DNA from: Sordaria brevicollis
Lineage: Eukaryota; Ascomycota; Sordariomycetes; Sordariales; Sordariaceae
DNA: 64,000 nt
Direction: 5' to 3'
Assembly: GCA_033439795.1 (NCBI GenBank)
Contig: JAUTDP010000002.1
Location: 4,216,001-4,280,000, forward strand
The notes beneath the pieces were generated by a model. That model worked only from the letters and a program-made list of their open reading frames with translations, was not told the DNA's origin and ran no database searches. A program made the position numbers and the translations under genes. Positions 12,401 to 24,432 of the stretch are shown one piece after another; position 1 is the first letter of the stretch; every line of letters starts with the position of its first letter.

Positions 12401-13924
12401 GGCAGTTGAAAAGGGTACTGTAGAAAGAGGGCCAAAGAAAAAAAAAAAAAAGAAAAAAAATATTACACCGCCTTGGATCTTACTCCTGGTGTTACTTGTG
12501 TGTATCCAACCAGTTTACAGCAGAGTGATATATACCTCTAGGCAAGTTACGTTTATCACTTACACGCGAGGATAACAAATAACTCTATCGTGAAAGCCAT
12601 GACGATGAAAGTGATAGTGTGAGTGAACAAATCTGACATACATGATCCTAAAATTTGGAAAAAGCGGCTTGATTAATGGATGACATTATTGGTAGATGCG
12701 ATGCTTTGATGACTGACATATGATGATGAGGGTTTGAGGGTTGAGGTAGGTAGCACATTGAGATTGGGAAGAATGTCGTGGAACGATCAGCTTTCGGTGC
12801 GATGAGACGCAAGAACGAGATGCAAGAGGGAAGAGTCACGGGCTACAGGATGACTCAAATCAAGGGGCGAGGCTGAGAATCGGGTACAACTAGTAGCTCA
12901 TGAACGTGGTGGTCATACACCTATAGATTTATCGAGGGCAGATTCGTGAAAGAGGTAGGAGGAACATCCTTCCTTCTTGGTTAATGTTGTTCAACTTACA
13001 ACTTGTGCGTGAACTACCGACTTTGAAACTCAAGATGTATTTCCTGAAGATATCTTGAGGAGAAGGAGTAGAAAAAGATAAGTAGGTTCAAGAAACCCCG
13101 AGAGAGAGAAAGGGGGAGATAAGGATGAAACACATATGACAATTGCCACCTAAGAATATACTATGTCTGACTTGCGATGAAATAACCCATAAGAAGCATT
13201 AAGAGATAGAACACACGCAAAGACGTTTTCCAGTTGACAAGCACCGGCATATAATCTCCAATCACACATACGACGAAGAAGCAATGGACAGCTGACATTT
13301 TGGCAAGAGATATACAACAAGTAGGATGGTATCGTCGGCGGTATCAACCCGGGCACAGAATTATTCAAGGTGAGTTAATTGCTACAATACTTCTACACAT
13401 CCATCATCTTCTTTGCGACCTCTGATCTGTTTCATCTCTGTTTTGTTTTGTCTTTCACTTCCCAAATGCAAAACCGACAAAAACATAACCAGACCCTCCA
13501 GCCACTTTCGTTCCAAAAACAGCTGGCTTGTGATTTCCGCTTTGTTGTCCATAGAGGATTCTATCCATGTTATATTACATCCTGCTTCCCCTTACAACCC
13601 AAGTCTGCGATTTACCCTTGTCCTACCCTCCTCTCTTCTTTCTTCTCGCTTCTTACGAACTTGATCACTCGTAAGCCATAGAGATTCGAAATCTGATCGA
13701 GTAAGTCTTGGCGATGGCGGTACCCACCGCCAAACTGGCTTTGAGGGCGGTGTAAACCACCACCTTTGATCAACGACCTTGTTCCTGATCCGTGTGCGAT
13801 CTACCTGACTCCGAGCTATACACTCCAGCAGCAATCTCCCCAGTGAGCCTTGTATCCGCAGATTCCCGAGCCTCTGACGTTTCGCGCCGTCCACCATATT
13901 TTCCCTATCGGTTATCGAGCGGTT
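9491..13924. other. Gene-free stretch between MULE and NOT1
   Basis: Normal base composition resumes here. Only short overlapping frames (under about 150 codons, on both strands, without family signatures or splice-consistent continuations) are present, and I support no gene. It contains a run of C at about 9729-9738, a (TG)n tract at about 12113-12154 and A-rich runs near 12437-12460. The last 250 bases are downstream of NOT1 and should hold its 3' UTR. Confidence 0.5.
12113..12154. repeat. (TG)n microsatellite
   Basis: Alternating GT/TG, interrupted by GC and TT, in intergenic DNA. No function is implied. Confidence 0.9.
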
Positions 13925-16900
13925 CTAGTGCTGGCGAACCTTATCCTCAAACACTCTCCGCACCTCGGGGGTGGACTTGATGAAGGGCAGCTCAAAGAAG
14001 TTGTACTTTTCATTCTTGACCAGCTCCATGGTGGTGATGATCAGGCCCCACGGATACGGCCAGTAGCCGATCAGCCGTTCAAGAAGGACCCGAACAATCT
14101 GCTGCCGGATATCCATCTCCTCGGGATCGGTGGAGGCGACGTCACGGCTAAAGAAGTCAAGGAAGACCTGAATGAAATAGTGCGTATGGGCGCTGGTGAA
14201 GCGCAGCCAGTTCGCCATGCTGTTCAAAACGTAATATCTCGCAGGAGGAGAGAGTTCTGTGATGAGCATTTGCAGTGTCTTGAGGTCTGCTGCGCCAGCG
14301 ACGAACACGGAAGCATCGTTTCTGGTGGCGGCACGGTTGACGGCAAAGTTGCCAATGTGCGAGATCACGGCATCAACGACTTGGCGGTCCAGGTCCAGGG
14401 GAACAAATCCGTACTCAGTCGTTCCACTACCAGGTCTAGTGATAGCGTGTGCAATCTGCGCAATGGCGTCTTCGGATGGGCCGTTCTGCAAAGCTTGGTC
14501 CAAGATATCGAGCAGCCCCAGCTGGCGTAGCTGTTCAGCAGGATCGTAGACACTGATCGCTGCTTCTTTGATGTCAGCAATCTGATCCAACTTCAGGCCG
14601 GGCTGGAAGGCATCGGTCTGCTTTGCGGCAGAAGCGGGAGTAGCCAAAAGAATTATGCTCCTCAGCTGAGTGGCATGAGGGGGCAGGCTCTGGCACAGCA
14701 GCACGTGGTTGGCGGCGACGTAATCGGGGAAATCATGTCCAAGAATGATGAGGTGTTTTAGGACAGCCTGGTACATCTCCTTGGCGAAAATGGAGAGCTC
14801 GACCGACTTGAGAAGCTCGCCATGGTAAGAGAGCACTTCCCGAAGAAGCTTGGTATACGCTTCCCAGCCCGCGTTGTTAGCCATTTGGAGCAGAGCTGGC
14901 TGGAAGACACGGTGGGTGACCAGCGTGAGCCAGCCAAGGGCGAAGCCTGGATAGACGCTCGGCCGCATGTCGTAAAGGCGGTCGGCGAAGGTAAGCATGA
15001 TACGGTCGCGCTCAGTTTCAGGCAGCTCCTCCATGTCGTGAATGCCGTGAAGGAGGACCGAAAAGAGCCGAACGAATACACGGGAGTTGAAAGCGTCGCC
15101 ACGCTTAACGTGATGGTTGTTCAACACCAGCACAATAAGGGCGAAGATGGAATCGATAAAAGCAGCACGAGCCGCTTGTCCGTCAGCGTTGGCTTCGTGC
15201 GACTGGAAGAAGATTGCGATCATCTTGCCCAAGGCATCAACTGCCTGGTACGCCTCCGTCAAGGTTCCATTGAGGTGAACAACCTGTTCGAAGCGGTCGA
15301 CAGACTTGTCGATGGCTGTGCGAACAAACACCAAGAAATCTTCATTGTTGCTGACAACTTTTCTGGAGTGCATCTGCTGTACAAAGATGGTCGACGACTT
15401 AGAGGACATGCCGGCAGGGTTGTTGCATAGGTGAATCCACTCGTCAAAGACATATTCCATCTGATCCTGACGGATGGCGGTAATCTCTTCCGGAGTAAGG
15501 CCATCAGGCATGTCGGGAGGAGGCGCAACGATCTTGGATTTGAGACTCTGGCCTCCCTGGACATCCGGGTCCTCGCTGATCCAGATCCATGCTTCCTCCA
15601 GACTGCGGACAAAGTCAGCATACAGCGCAAGAGGGTTGTCGCTAAGAAGTGCAAGATCGATAAGCTGCTCGAGGAACTCGATGGATCCCTCTTTACGTTG
15701 CTGAAGAGCCATAGACATGGCTGCATCAATGCTCCTCCAATCCAGCAGGTCCGTGCCGAGCAGTGCCGAAATGAGCGAAAGGTTGAGGAAGTATTCAGCA
15801 GGTTGCTGGTGGAAGAGACTCCGAATCTGCTGGCTCGTGGCCGGGCCTGCAATCTTGCGGAGGGTCTCGAGAACATGAACGAGACTCTCGAGCAAGAGGG
15901 TATCGCCTGGCTGTCTGAAGATCAGCTGGGCGATCTGGGTGGCGGCATATGCTGCAAACTCCTCAGACGTCTGCTGAGTCTTGATGATGAGTTGCACAAG
16001 TGCGTCAATAATGTCGAGGACTTGGTGAGCACGGGGAAGCTCGTTGAAGTGCTCCTCGGTGGCGGCAGTAGCGGCAGCGGTCAACGACTCCAAAAGCTTG
16101 TTGACTCGGTCAGCAATAGTCCTGGCATCCACCTGGTTAAGCCCAGCTTGACGTCCATTAGCCAACGCACCACTGCCCTGGGGGTAGTGCTGAAGCTGGC
16201 CGCCGAGATGAGGCAGGGAAGGGGTCTCAGCCGGCGTGGGGATCGCCGGGATAGCGTTGAACTGATCCCCAAGGACTTCATTGGCGAGAGACCTGGCGTC
16301 AGATGTGGAGGCTGCGTGAGATGCTCCTGTTGTTGAGGCGATTGCTCTCGGCTGTCTAGCGAAGTCATCATAGATGGCCATTTGCTCAGCATTGAGACCG
16401 GTCATGCTGGGGTTCAGCTTGAAGGGATGAGGAATGGTCCAAGCCCAGCGAGTGAGTCCGGGATCCATATAGGGCTCGTTCGGACGCTGTGCACGATGCC
16501 GGCGTCTGGCTTCAATCTCAGGTTGGATCATGTCCTCGATCTCCGGAACCGCACGATCCTCCGCAGACTTCTCAATTACGCTGGAAGCGAGGTCCAAGTT
16601 CGAATTGATGCAGAGCATGATAATACCTTCAGGTAGCACTAGACCCATCTCAGCCGAGAGAGCACGAAGGTAGTTGGCCATGTTGGAGCGAAGGGGCTCC
16701 TTGGACGTGACCAAGGCAAGACTGCCCGCGGTTGACTTCACCATGTTGATCGCCGCATCCCGTACACGGTTCTCGTCAGGCTCGGTTGCAAAGTCCTTAT
16801 GGATCATCTGCTGCGTGGCTATCGCCGCAATTGTCACGGACCTATCGACAACTGGCTGAATGATCTCCTGCAGAGCACGCGTAACGGCTTGTGTGGTAAT

Positions 16901-19900
16901 GCTGTGCAACTTGGCCTGGTCGATGACTTCTGTTGGGGGGATCGAGAGGCTGCCGGAAAGATCTGGGATGGGCAGAGAGGCATGAGTGGTGAGGGCACCT
17001 GCCACACTACCCATACCGTTAATAGAGGTGTTGTCGTAGGGCTCGAGTTCTTGGCCGTTCAGTTCAGGAACTTCCTCCACAGGGGCCCGGTTGAGGATCT
17101 CGCCAGAAGGCTCAATGCTCTTGTGGTCCAGCTTGAGGCCCTTGCACAAGACCTCAATTTCGAACTTCAAGTTCAGCTTCAACTCGGCGTTGTGGTACAG
17201 CTCAATGAGGAGATGAATGATATCCATTAACCAGGGATTGGGTGGCTGGAAGACTTCCGATGAAGCTCCTTGAGCAAGGACTTTACAGACAAACGGGATG
17301 ACAATAAGGAGGCGCTTGGTATCATGAGCCTCCATCAGCAACTGTTTGAAGGCGATGTTCCTGTGCTTGATAGGCTTGTTTCTGGCGAGCGTCAGAAGAC
17401 CGAGCCAGCCACCCAAGTTCTTCAAGTGTGTCCTCTCCGTCGAGTTTTGGAGCGTAACTTCAGAGTTGAGCATTCTCTGCACACTGACGTATGTCTCCCT
17501 CAGAACCTCGGCCCACAAAGACTTGTCCTCAAACATCTTGACCAGATCAAGGTATACTTGGTGATAGTTCGGCTGCATCTTGGCCCGTTCCTCAACTAGG
17601 TGGCTAGCGAACCACTGCTGATGCTTGGCCTCCAGCATATCACGGAGATCCTTGTACATGGTCTGAAGCGTAGTTTCAGTCAGGTTATTGAGGAAGAACT
17701 GAATCTTGCCCTGGGCCTCGGCGGTTGGGTCCTCGTAGACCACGCCCGGTGGAGGCGGATCAACGTTGACCGACGTGAACGGTGGCGGGTGCTGCTCCGA
17801 GCCGTGGGCCTCGTCATGGTTACCGTTGGTGATCTTATCATTGCCCATGGGCGGCAGCGGCAAACCGCCTGCTCCGCGAGCGCGCATGGTCTCTTCTTCG
17901 TGCTCACGAAGGACATCCTCGGCCTTTTTGCGGGCCTCCGTATTCTGAAGGCCGGGAATGAGCAATAGCTGCGTGCAAAAGCCTGGCCATTCGCGCAGGC
18001 GAGGAAGAAGCTGCAGAAGAGCCTGCAAGCCAAACTTGTACATGGGCTCCTGAGGTTGATGGTCCCGGACAGCCTCGAGGATCATGCCAAGTCCGATCTT
18101 GAGAGGCAATTCTGAAACCAGCTTATGAGAAATGATGCCGCCGAAGAGCACGGCTGTGGTGGCAAGTGCCTCCAGAGGATAATTCTCATAATGCGCGTAT
18201 TCGTCGAACAGGCCGTGAATCATGCAGGCGAAGGTGTCTTGCTCGAGAGGATCTCGCGAGTGCTTGTACTTATCGAGAACCCCGACAATGTCCCGAACAG
18301 CGACTTCATCGCTGTACATCTTCTTGTAATGGTCCTCCATCAAGACATTGGCAGCTTGGGGCAACGAATTCCCATCACGGCCGTTTGCGTCAATGATATC
18401 GTCGAACCCTTCTCCATAGTTGATAAGCCTCGGGTACGCGGTAATACATTGCCGCTGGACCACGATAAGCTCCGGGATGGGCGACTTGGGGAGGAACTCC
18501 TCCAAGATCTGAAGCATCGCTGACACCGTCCGAACCTGTAGGGTGGTGCTCTGCTTCGGGGCACCGGGCCCAGAACGCTGGTACTGCAGTTCAAGATTTG
18601 CTTTGATCATCAAGAACTGAAGAAGAGCCGAGGCCATCTCGGTACTCCGCTCGGCGTTCTTCTGTGCCCAGTCCTGCAGATCGAGGTAGCCCTCGGCGTG
18701 GGCTAGAGCGGTGAGATCGAACCCAAAGCCATTGATCAGGTAAACAAGCTCCTCGAGCCACCCTTGTCGCAGGGAATGATCAAAGATTTGCGGCAGGCAT
18801 ATCGGCCTGTGCGCGTGAGCATCTATCAGCCTCATTTTGACCCAGTCTTTGTCCCACCTCCACAGGCTGTTCAGCACAAAGTCGGTCTCGTGTGATTTAG
18901 CTCCCCATAACGACTCGATGAACAGGTCAACCAAAGCGTCTTCTGCTAGTTTAGGCCACGGCTTGGGCACCCTGAAAGCCGAGACCACAAATATAGGCAC
19001 TTGGGGAACGACGACGTCCTGGAAAAGGCGCTTGGCTTCGGTACACTTGGAGGCGTGTGCGGAATGGAGAGCGACATTGAAGATGGCAGACATGGCTGCT
19101 TCAGAGACCAAGGGATGCCTGACTGCATAAGCAGCCGTTTCCCGGATCGTCTGAGGTGCCTGTGCATAATCGTCCAAGGTGAAGGTCGGCTTGAGCCCCG
19201 GGATGGTGGTGGCGTCCAACTGGTCGGGAAGCAGTGAGGTGTACGCGCAGACAAAGGACATTTGAGTCTCTGGGTTTTCCCACTCGCCACCCCATAGCCG
19301 CCAAATCTCGAAACCCTGGCTTTCGTCCTGCGCTATCGGTAGGAGAGCATTGTAGAGACGAAGGAACTGAGGCGCAGTGATACGAGCACCGCTATGATCG
19401 AAGTACGAGACCACATCCTGCCACCTGAAGGTACCGGGTAGAACACGCCTAAGCGCGGCGACAAGAACCGAAGGATTGTGCGGGGGCGTCTGGCTGATAG
19501 TCGTGTACATGAGAGCGTGGGATACCTGCTCCTCGCTCAGCTGGCAGTTCGCCGGGCGATTCCGGAGATAGCTGTAGCATGTGTCTTCATTTTCAGTGAA
19601 GTCTCGGCCGGTCTTGTGAATGTAGAGGGTCAACGCATTCGGGGGCCGGTCTGCCAAAAGTCGCATTAGGTCAAGCGCAGCAAGCACTTGAGAGGGTGGC
19701 AGCGGGCTTGTTTCGGGGTTTCCTTGAAGATATCGAGATTGCACATTATGCTCGAGCTCCTTCTTTGCAGCCGCGTTGAAGTTGGGCGGGTGGACCTGAA
19801 TGAAGCGATCGAGCAAGCCCGCGATGAAGTCGGGGCTAAGCATCGTATGGGAGCCGGATGGTTTGCTGAGAATGTTGCCAAACATGGGGAAGTTTGTAGA

Positions 19901-20301
19901 TAAGATGGCATCGGCTAGAATGAAGGATCTGGGGTCAGCAAACAACGGGCCGAGGCCACGAAAGAAGCTGGGGAAGGACAGTGGGAAGGCCTACCCTTGG
20001 TCTTGAGATCGGGCTTGCCCCCAAGCTTGAAGGCAAGCGCTAGAACAGTCTTTTCGAAAGCATCGAGCTTGAAGTGCTCCATGAAGGTAGAGAGGTCGAA
20101 GTCACGGAAGAGGTCTTCTGTGCCTGTCTCGATCGCCTCGGCAATCCTCCTAGACTGCTCAAAGTCTTGTGATAGCTTCTTCACCTCTGTGACGAGCTGG
20201 TGGTAGGTGGACGAGTTGACGCCCTGCCATTTTTGGTTCGGAAAAATCTGGCCGGCATTGCCGACCACTAACCGCTGAAAGTAAGACCGAAACCCTTCCA
20301 T
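13925..20301 (-). CDS. not1: CCR4-NOT complex scaffold subunit NOT1
   Basis: NOT1 is the large scaffold of the CCR4-NOT deadenylase, which shortens poly(A) tails and represses mRNAs. Two exons are clear: 20301-19995 and 19914-13925, joined by an 80-nt intron (donor GTAGGC, branch CTGAC, acceptor CTAG), giving 2,098 residues, close to yeast NOT1. Helical HEAT-like repeats fill the first 800 residues. The CAF1-binding MIF4G-like region is at about 827-1040 (from KIQFFLNNLTETTL). The CNOT9-binding DUF3819 region is at about 1100-1200 (SITTQAVTRALQEII). The conserved C-terminal NOT1 domain runs from about 1650 to the end, where it should bind NOT2/NOT3-type subunits. The start is doubtful: MEGFRSYF corresponds to an internal stretch (NENGMExF) of other fungal NOT1 proteins as I remember them, and in-frame codons for IVNENG precede the ATG after an acceptor-like CTACTAG, so at least one upstream exon is likely. 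Confidence 0.93.
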
Positions 20302-23300
20302 GCCGTTCTCATTAACTATCTAGTAGAGAGGATATGACCAGGTCAGCGAAGCTCGGAGGACCGCATGTGGAAAGCACTGTCGAGGACTGGGAGCGTGATG
20401 ACAACGGAGTAAGCGGAGGGCAGGAGGACTATTCGGGCGCGGCTGTTGTTGCGAACAGATGTGGCTGTAGACAGGTTGCTCGAGCCGGGTGGATAATACT
20501 GAGGCAAGGTGGTGACTCGGGCGAGACAGGTTGTGTAGTAGTGACGGGGCTGGCCGCAATCGTAAACTGCAGTAGGTAGCAGGGAGACGGACGGTGGAAG
20601 CGGTCGCGGCGCGGATTCGCGGTGCCGAGATGACGGCGCGGACGTGGATGCGGGAGCGACAATAGTCAAGCGTACCTTTTTTTTCTTCACCAAGTCGGTT
20701 TCCGAGTCCCACGTTGTTGCGAGGGATCGATGTGTTTGTCCTCGGTGATGGATTGCTCAGGAGCAACTAAATCTGGATATCTGAGTGTTGGTCAGGGAGC
20801 TTCCACTTGTGCTGGTGGGGCTGTTTTCTGGATTGGGGCGATTGCTGTGACCGGCGCCACTCGGCGTAGAAGCAGTCGAAGCTTGCAATGGAGGTGATGA
20901 TGAAGAATGGGGAAGGGTGCAGGGCTGAGGTGGGAGAGGAATGACTTGGTAAGTGTAGAGGCAGCACGAAGTTGTTTTTGCGTCGTGGAACCACCATCGA
21001 GGAGGTATGTAGCGGGTAGGTAGACACAAGGTTGGTAGCCTTGAGTGGCTACCTCTAGCCCAGACGTGGTACCTGTGCACCGCGATCAACGCCGGCAGGC
21101 ACAACAGAGCAGGTCCAGTACAAGCACACCTGGTAGCCGCAAACATGGGAGGATCCACGAGCAACAACTGCGCACCTCTATAGTAGTACCTCTACCTCTT
21201 TCAAGTTCCTGACCAGCGCCCCGTCATCCACTTGTTCTGGTACGAAGAGTTGTAGACGTGGACGTCCCGTCGTGATCACGGTGGCCCCCGGTGTTGGAGA
21301 TTGTAACGGCCAACAAGGAGGAGAGGAAGCGAGGAGGAGGGGAAGGAGGTCATGGAGGGGGAACGCGCCAAGGAGGGAGACGAGGCCAGATGATTGAAGG
21401 GTAGGTATGGCATGGTATGGTATAGCATGGGTAGACGGGAGGTATGCTCACATCGATGGTTGTTGTTGGTAGGAGTAATGGTGGTAGAATATGTTTGGTA
21501 TATGGTAATACAAGCCGGTATGGATTTGTGTATCAAAGTTGTCAAGTCTTGGTGGTGATGACCGTGACTTGGGGGAACGAGACTTGGGTCTAGTACGGTA
21601 TCTTTCGTATCGTATCTCTCAGCCTCGAGGGGACCGTACTTGGGTTTGTAGGGTTCGGGGTGGGCGAGGCGTCCGTCCGTCGTCACAAGTTCAGTTCGCG
21701 GCAAGTCGGCGGCGGCGGCGGAGCGAGGGGAGTAGGTTCTCTCTTCTGCTGTCGTCTCTCTGCAGTCGGGGCTGTTTCTCGACGGCGGTCGGGATATCGG
21801 CTGGCTGGCTCGACACTAGTACCTTTGAATGACGAGGCAAAGTGCGTGCGGGCGTCGGTAGCGAGGATGCCGGGCGCGGCGTCGACGGGGTTATGTTTTG
21901 TATGGGATATTGGTCGGGACTGGACTGACTGACTGGGACTGCGGAGTTGTGATCACAAGTCAAGGGGAAAGAAGGCGGGACGATGAATTGGATTGGGGTC
22001 TGGAGTCTCTGGAGTCTGGTTGGCTGACAGTCAGACAGTCCAAGCCGTGAGTGGTCCCGTCTGCCGTTGTGCACTGCTGTGAGTGTGCTCTTTTTCCGAC
22101 GTGTGAGGTTGGCGCATTCCCTCCACTTTCACACTCTCACTCCCGTCAGTCCTTCTTCCACTCACCAACGGCAACGCAAGGCAAGAACGGGTTCGGGTTG
22201 GGGTCCACTCCTTCCATTTCCTTCAGAAAGAACAACGCTGGTGCATTCATTCACACCTTCCCGCGCAGTCAGCACTTGTACAGTCCCGTCCCGTATCCCG
22301 CTTCAGGCTGTCCCTCCAACAACCTACCTTAACCCGCACTGCCAGTGCAGAAGCAGCAGCCCTGTGTCAGTGCGGTACGGGCTGTACTGTAGAGGTACTC
22401 TGCAGGTCGTTCCTTCCTCGCTCTGGAGTGGCCATTGGCAGGCAATGCGGGCAGGCAAGGGACGCTCAACGGCAGGCTGAAGGATGGTCCGTGCATAGCT
22501 ATCATACTCTGTGAGAGAGTGTTCTTTGTTCTGCGCTTCCTCCCGTCTTCAACCTCTCTTGATATTTGACTGAGATGATGGAAGCCGCCGTCGTCGCTCT
22601 CACAGCTTCTCACAGAAACTTGAGCTCTCTTCATTCCTTATTGGAGTAAAAGGCAGCTCGACAATCAGAGAGGGGTCTCTACTACCGCTCCATACTGTAC
22701 TTGATCCAGAAAGGCCTCAACCTTTTCACAGACATTATCGCTATGGCCCTTAGATCAAGATATCTCATGGATCCAACAGAGCCCGCGTGGTGCGGATATG
22801 ACCGGCTCGTCCTTTGAACGTGGGCATACCTTGGTTAACAAGAGATACCAAACGGCTTCCGATGCTAGATGGCGAGTGACAAAGCCGAACAGAATCCATG
22901 TACAAAACGACTGTAGCAACAATGCCATCAGGACCTTACGATCCGGCAACCTACATCAGTCAAAACTCCGGCAGTGAGGGTTGATCAAAGAGGTCTGAGA
23001 AAGACTTGCATGACGACAAACAAGAGAATCTCTCATCAAATGCCTTGTCTGTGTTGGACTATCTCTACAAGTTCAACATTGACACTGTTCAGACTGTCAG
23101 AAACCTGATACCCTGAGGTCGAAGTTGATACATTGACCGGTCGCCAGGAAGCTCGCAGTCAGGCACATGCCACCCTTCATTGTCACATTGGGGGCAGTTC
23201 GATCCGATCTGGGATAGGGCCTGTCAATATATGGACACTCAACTTAATGTTGAAAGCCGTGTAGTTGAGCCAAGACTATCTTTGGGACATACAGACAACC

Positions 23301-24432
23301 AACAAGCTGACTGGCGACGGGAATAATCTTCATTACATCTCACGCAATCTAACCGAATGACACCAGCTAGCTCACATCACATGTTCTACTTGACGGGACC
23401 AATGCAACTCACAGGTAGAAGCGTCTTTAGCTGAAGCCTTTTCTTACACTTGGCATTCTATGACCTTCTTTCACCAGAGACTATGGTATTCTGATTCTTT
23501 CATAGGAGTACAGTAGGCAGCGATATGTGCCTTGCCAGAATGAGCACCCAAGCCGAGCAAAGGTCGTGACCAAGTTCACACACACACACAGTTCGATGTG
23601 TGTTCATCGGTGCTCATTAGTGTCCATCAGCTGCCCACCATTCCGTCTCACGGTCGTTCCCCAACACTGGCTCACCAGGTGGGTGCGAGAGGTGCGAGAG
23701 GTGCGAGAGATGCGAGAGGGAGGCGGCATGGAAGGCGGTAAAGACCAAGAGCAAGCCCTGGGGAATGGATTTCGAGATCGGATCGGCCAACCTAAACCCT
23801 TTCCACATGTCCACATACACAACATCCAGTGACAGCTCTCTTTCCTACAGCAGCCCTCCACAGCCAAAGAGGGGACACTTCACACGATATTCCAGCGATA
23901 TTCCACCACAGACACGATTCGTCACCTTCCAGAACCCCTCGGTCTGCGACAGATGCCTTTGTCTCCATCGTCTCCTTGCTTTGCCGGTCCCTCTCGACCC
24001 ACTGAGCCCATCCTGTTTCCATCAATATTCCGTCCCTCATGGACCAATCCCACCTGTCAGATACCACCCCTGGACGGTTGCCTCTCCTGGACTGGTTGTG
24101 CGCGGTTGGTGTGCTCAAGGTGTGGTCAAATGGCCACCAAGAAGAACCGCGCTTGATATGAGCTCCCCAAGCTGATCTTGGCGGCTATCTTGGCAGCACT
24201 TTACCGCTGCTGGCTGGTCCATCCGTGGTGTTTTCTGGGGTCGAATCCCCTACTAAATAGTCCCAAGTCTGCTTCCACAACTCTGCTAGTCTTGGCCACC
24301 GCAACATCTCTCGACCTGTTCCTGACAACTTTGTGCTGCTCTTCACCCGTAAAGAAAAACAAGACTCTTGATACCGGCACACAGCATCCGATCACCTCAG
24401 CACACCTCAGCACACGTTGGGTGCTACATATT
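20302..24432. other. Divergent 4.1-kb region between NOT1 and the hydrolase-CorA gene
   Basis: Both neighbours point outwards, so this contains both promoters and 5' leaders. The part next to NOT1 probably includes an unplaced first exon: a donor-like AAG/GTACGC on the minus strand at 20676/20675 is in phase with the acceptor at 20320. I see no other supported gene. Coding-like snippets occur at 22640-23110 (see findings). A (CA)n run lies near 23578-23590 and a four-unit 9-bp repeat at 23683-23718. Confidence 0.5.
23683..23718. repeat. Four tandem copies of GTGCGAGAG
   Basis: Three perfect 9-bp units are followed by one with ATGCGAGAG. It lies 715 bp upstream of the hydrolase-CorA start codon. 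No function is known. Confidence 0.85.

Noticed and set aside
13850..16336. Long plus-strand open frames (226, 202 and 301 codons) opposite NOT1
   Set aside because: They are antisense to the conserved NOT1 C-terminal coding sequence; composition explains them and they show no family motifs.
24245..24256. GGGTCGAATCCC, resembling a tRNA B box
   Set aside because: No matching A box, anticodon stem or acceptor stem can be drawn upstream, so no tRNA is called.
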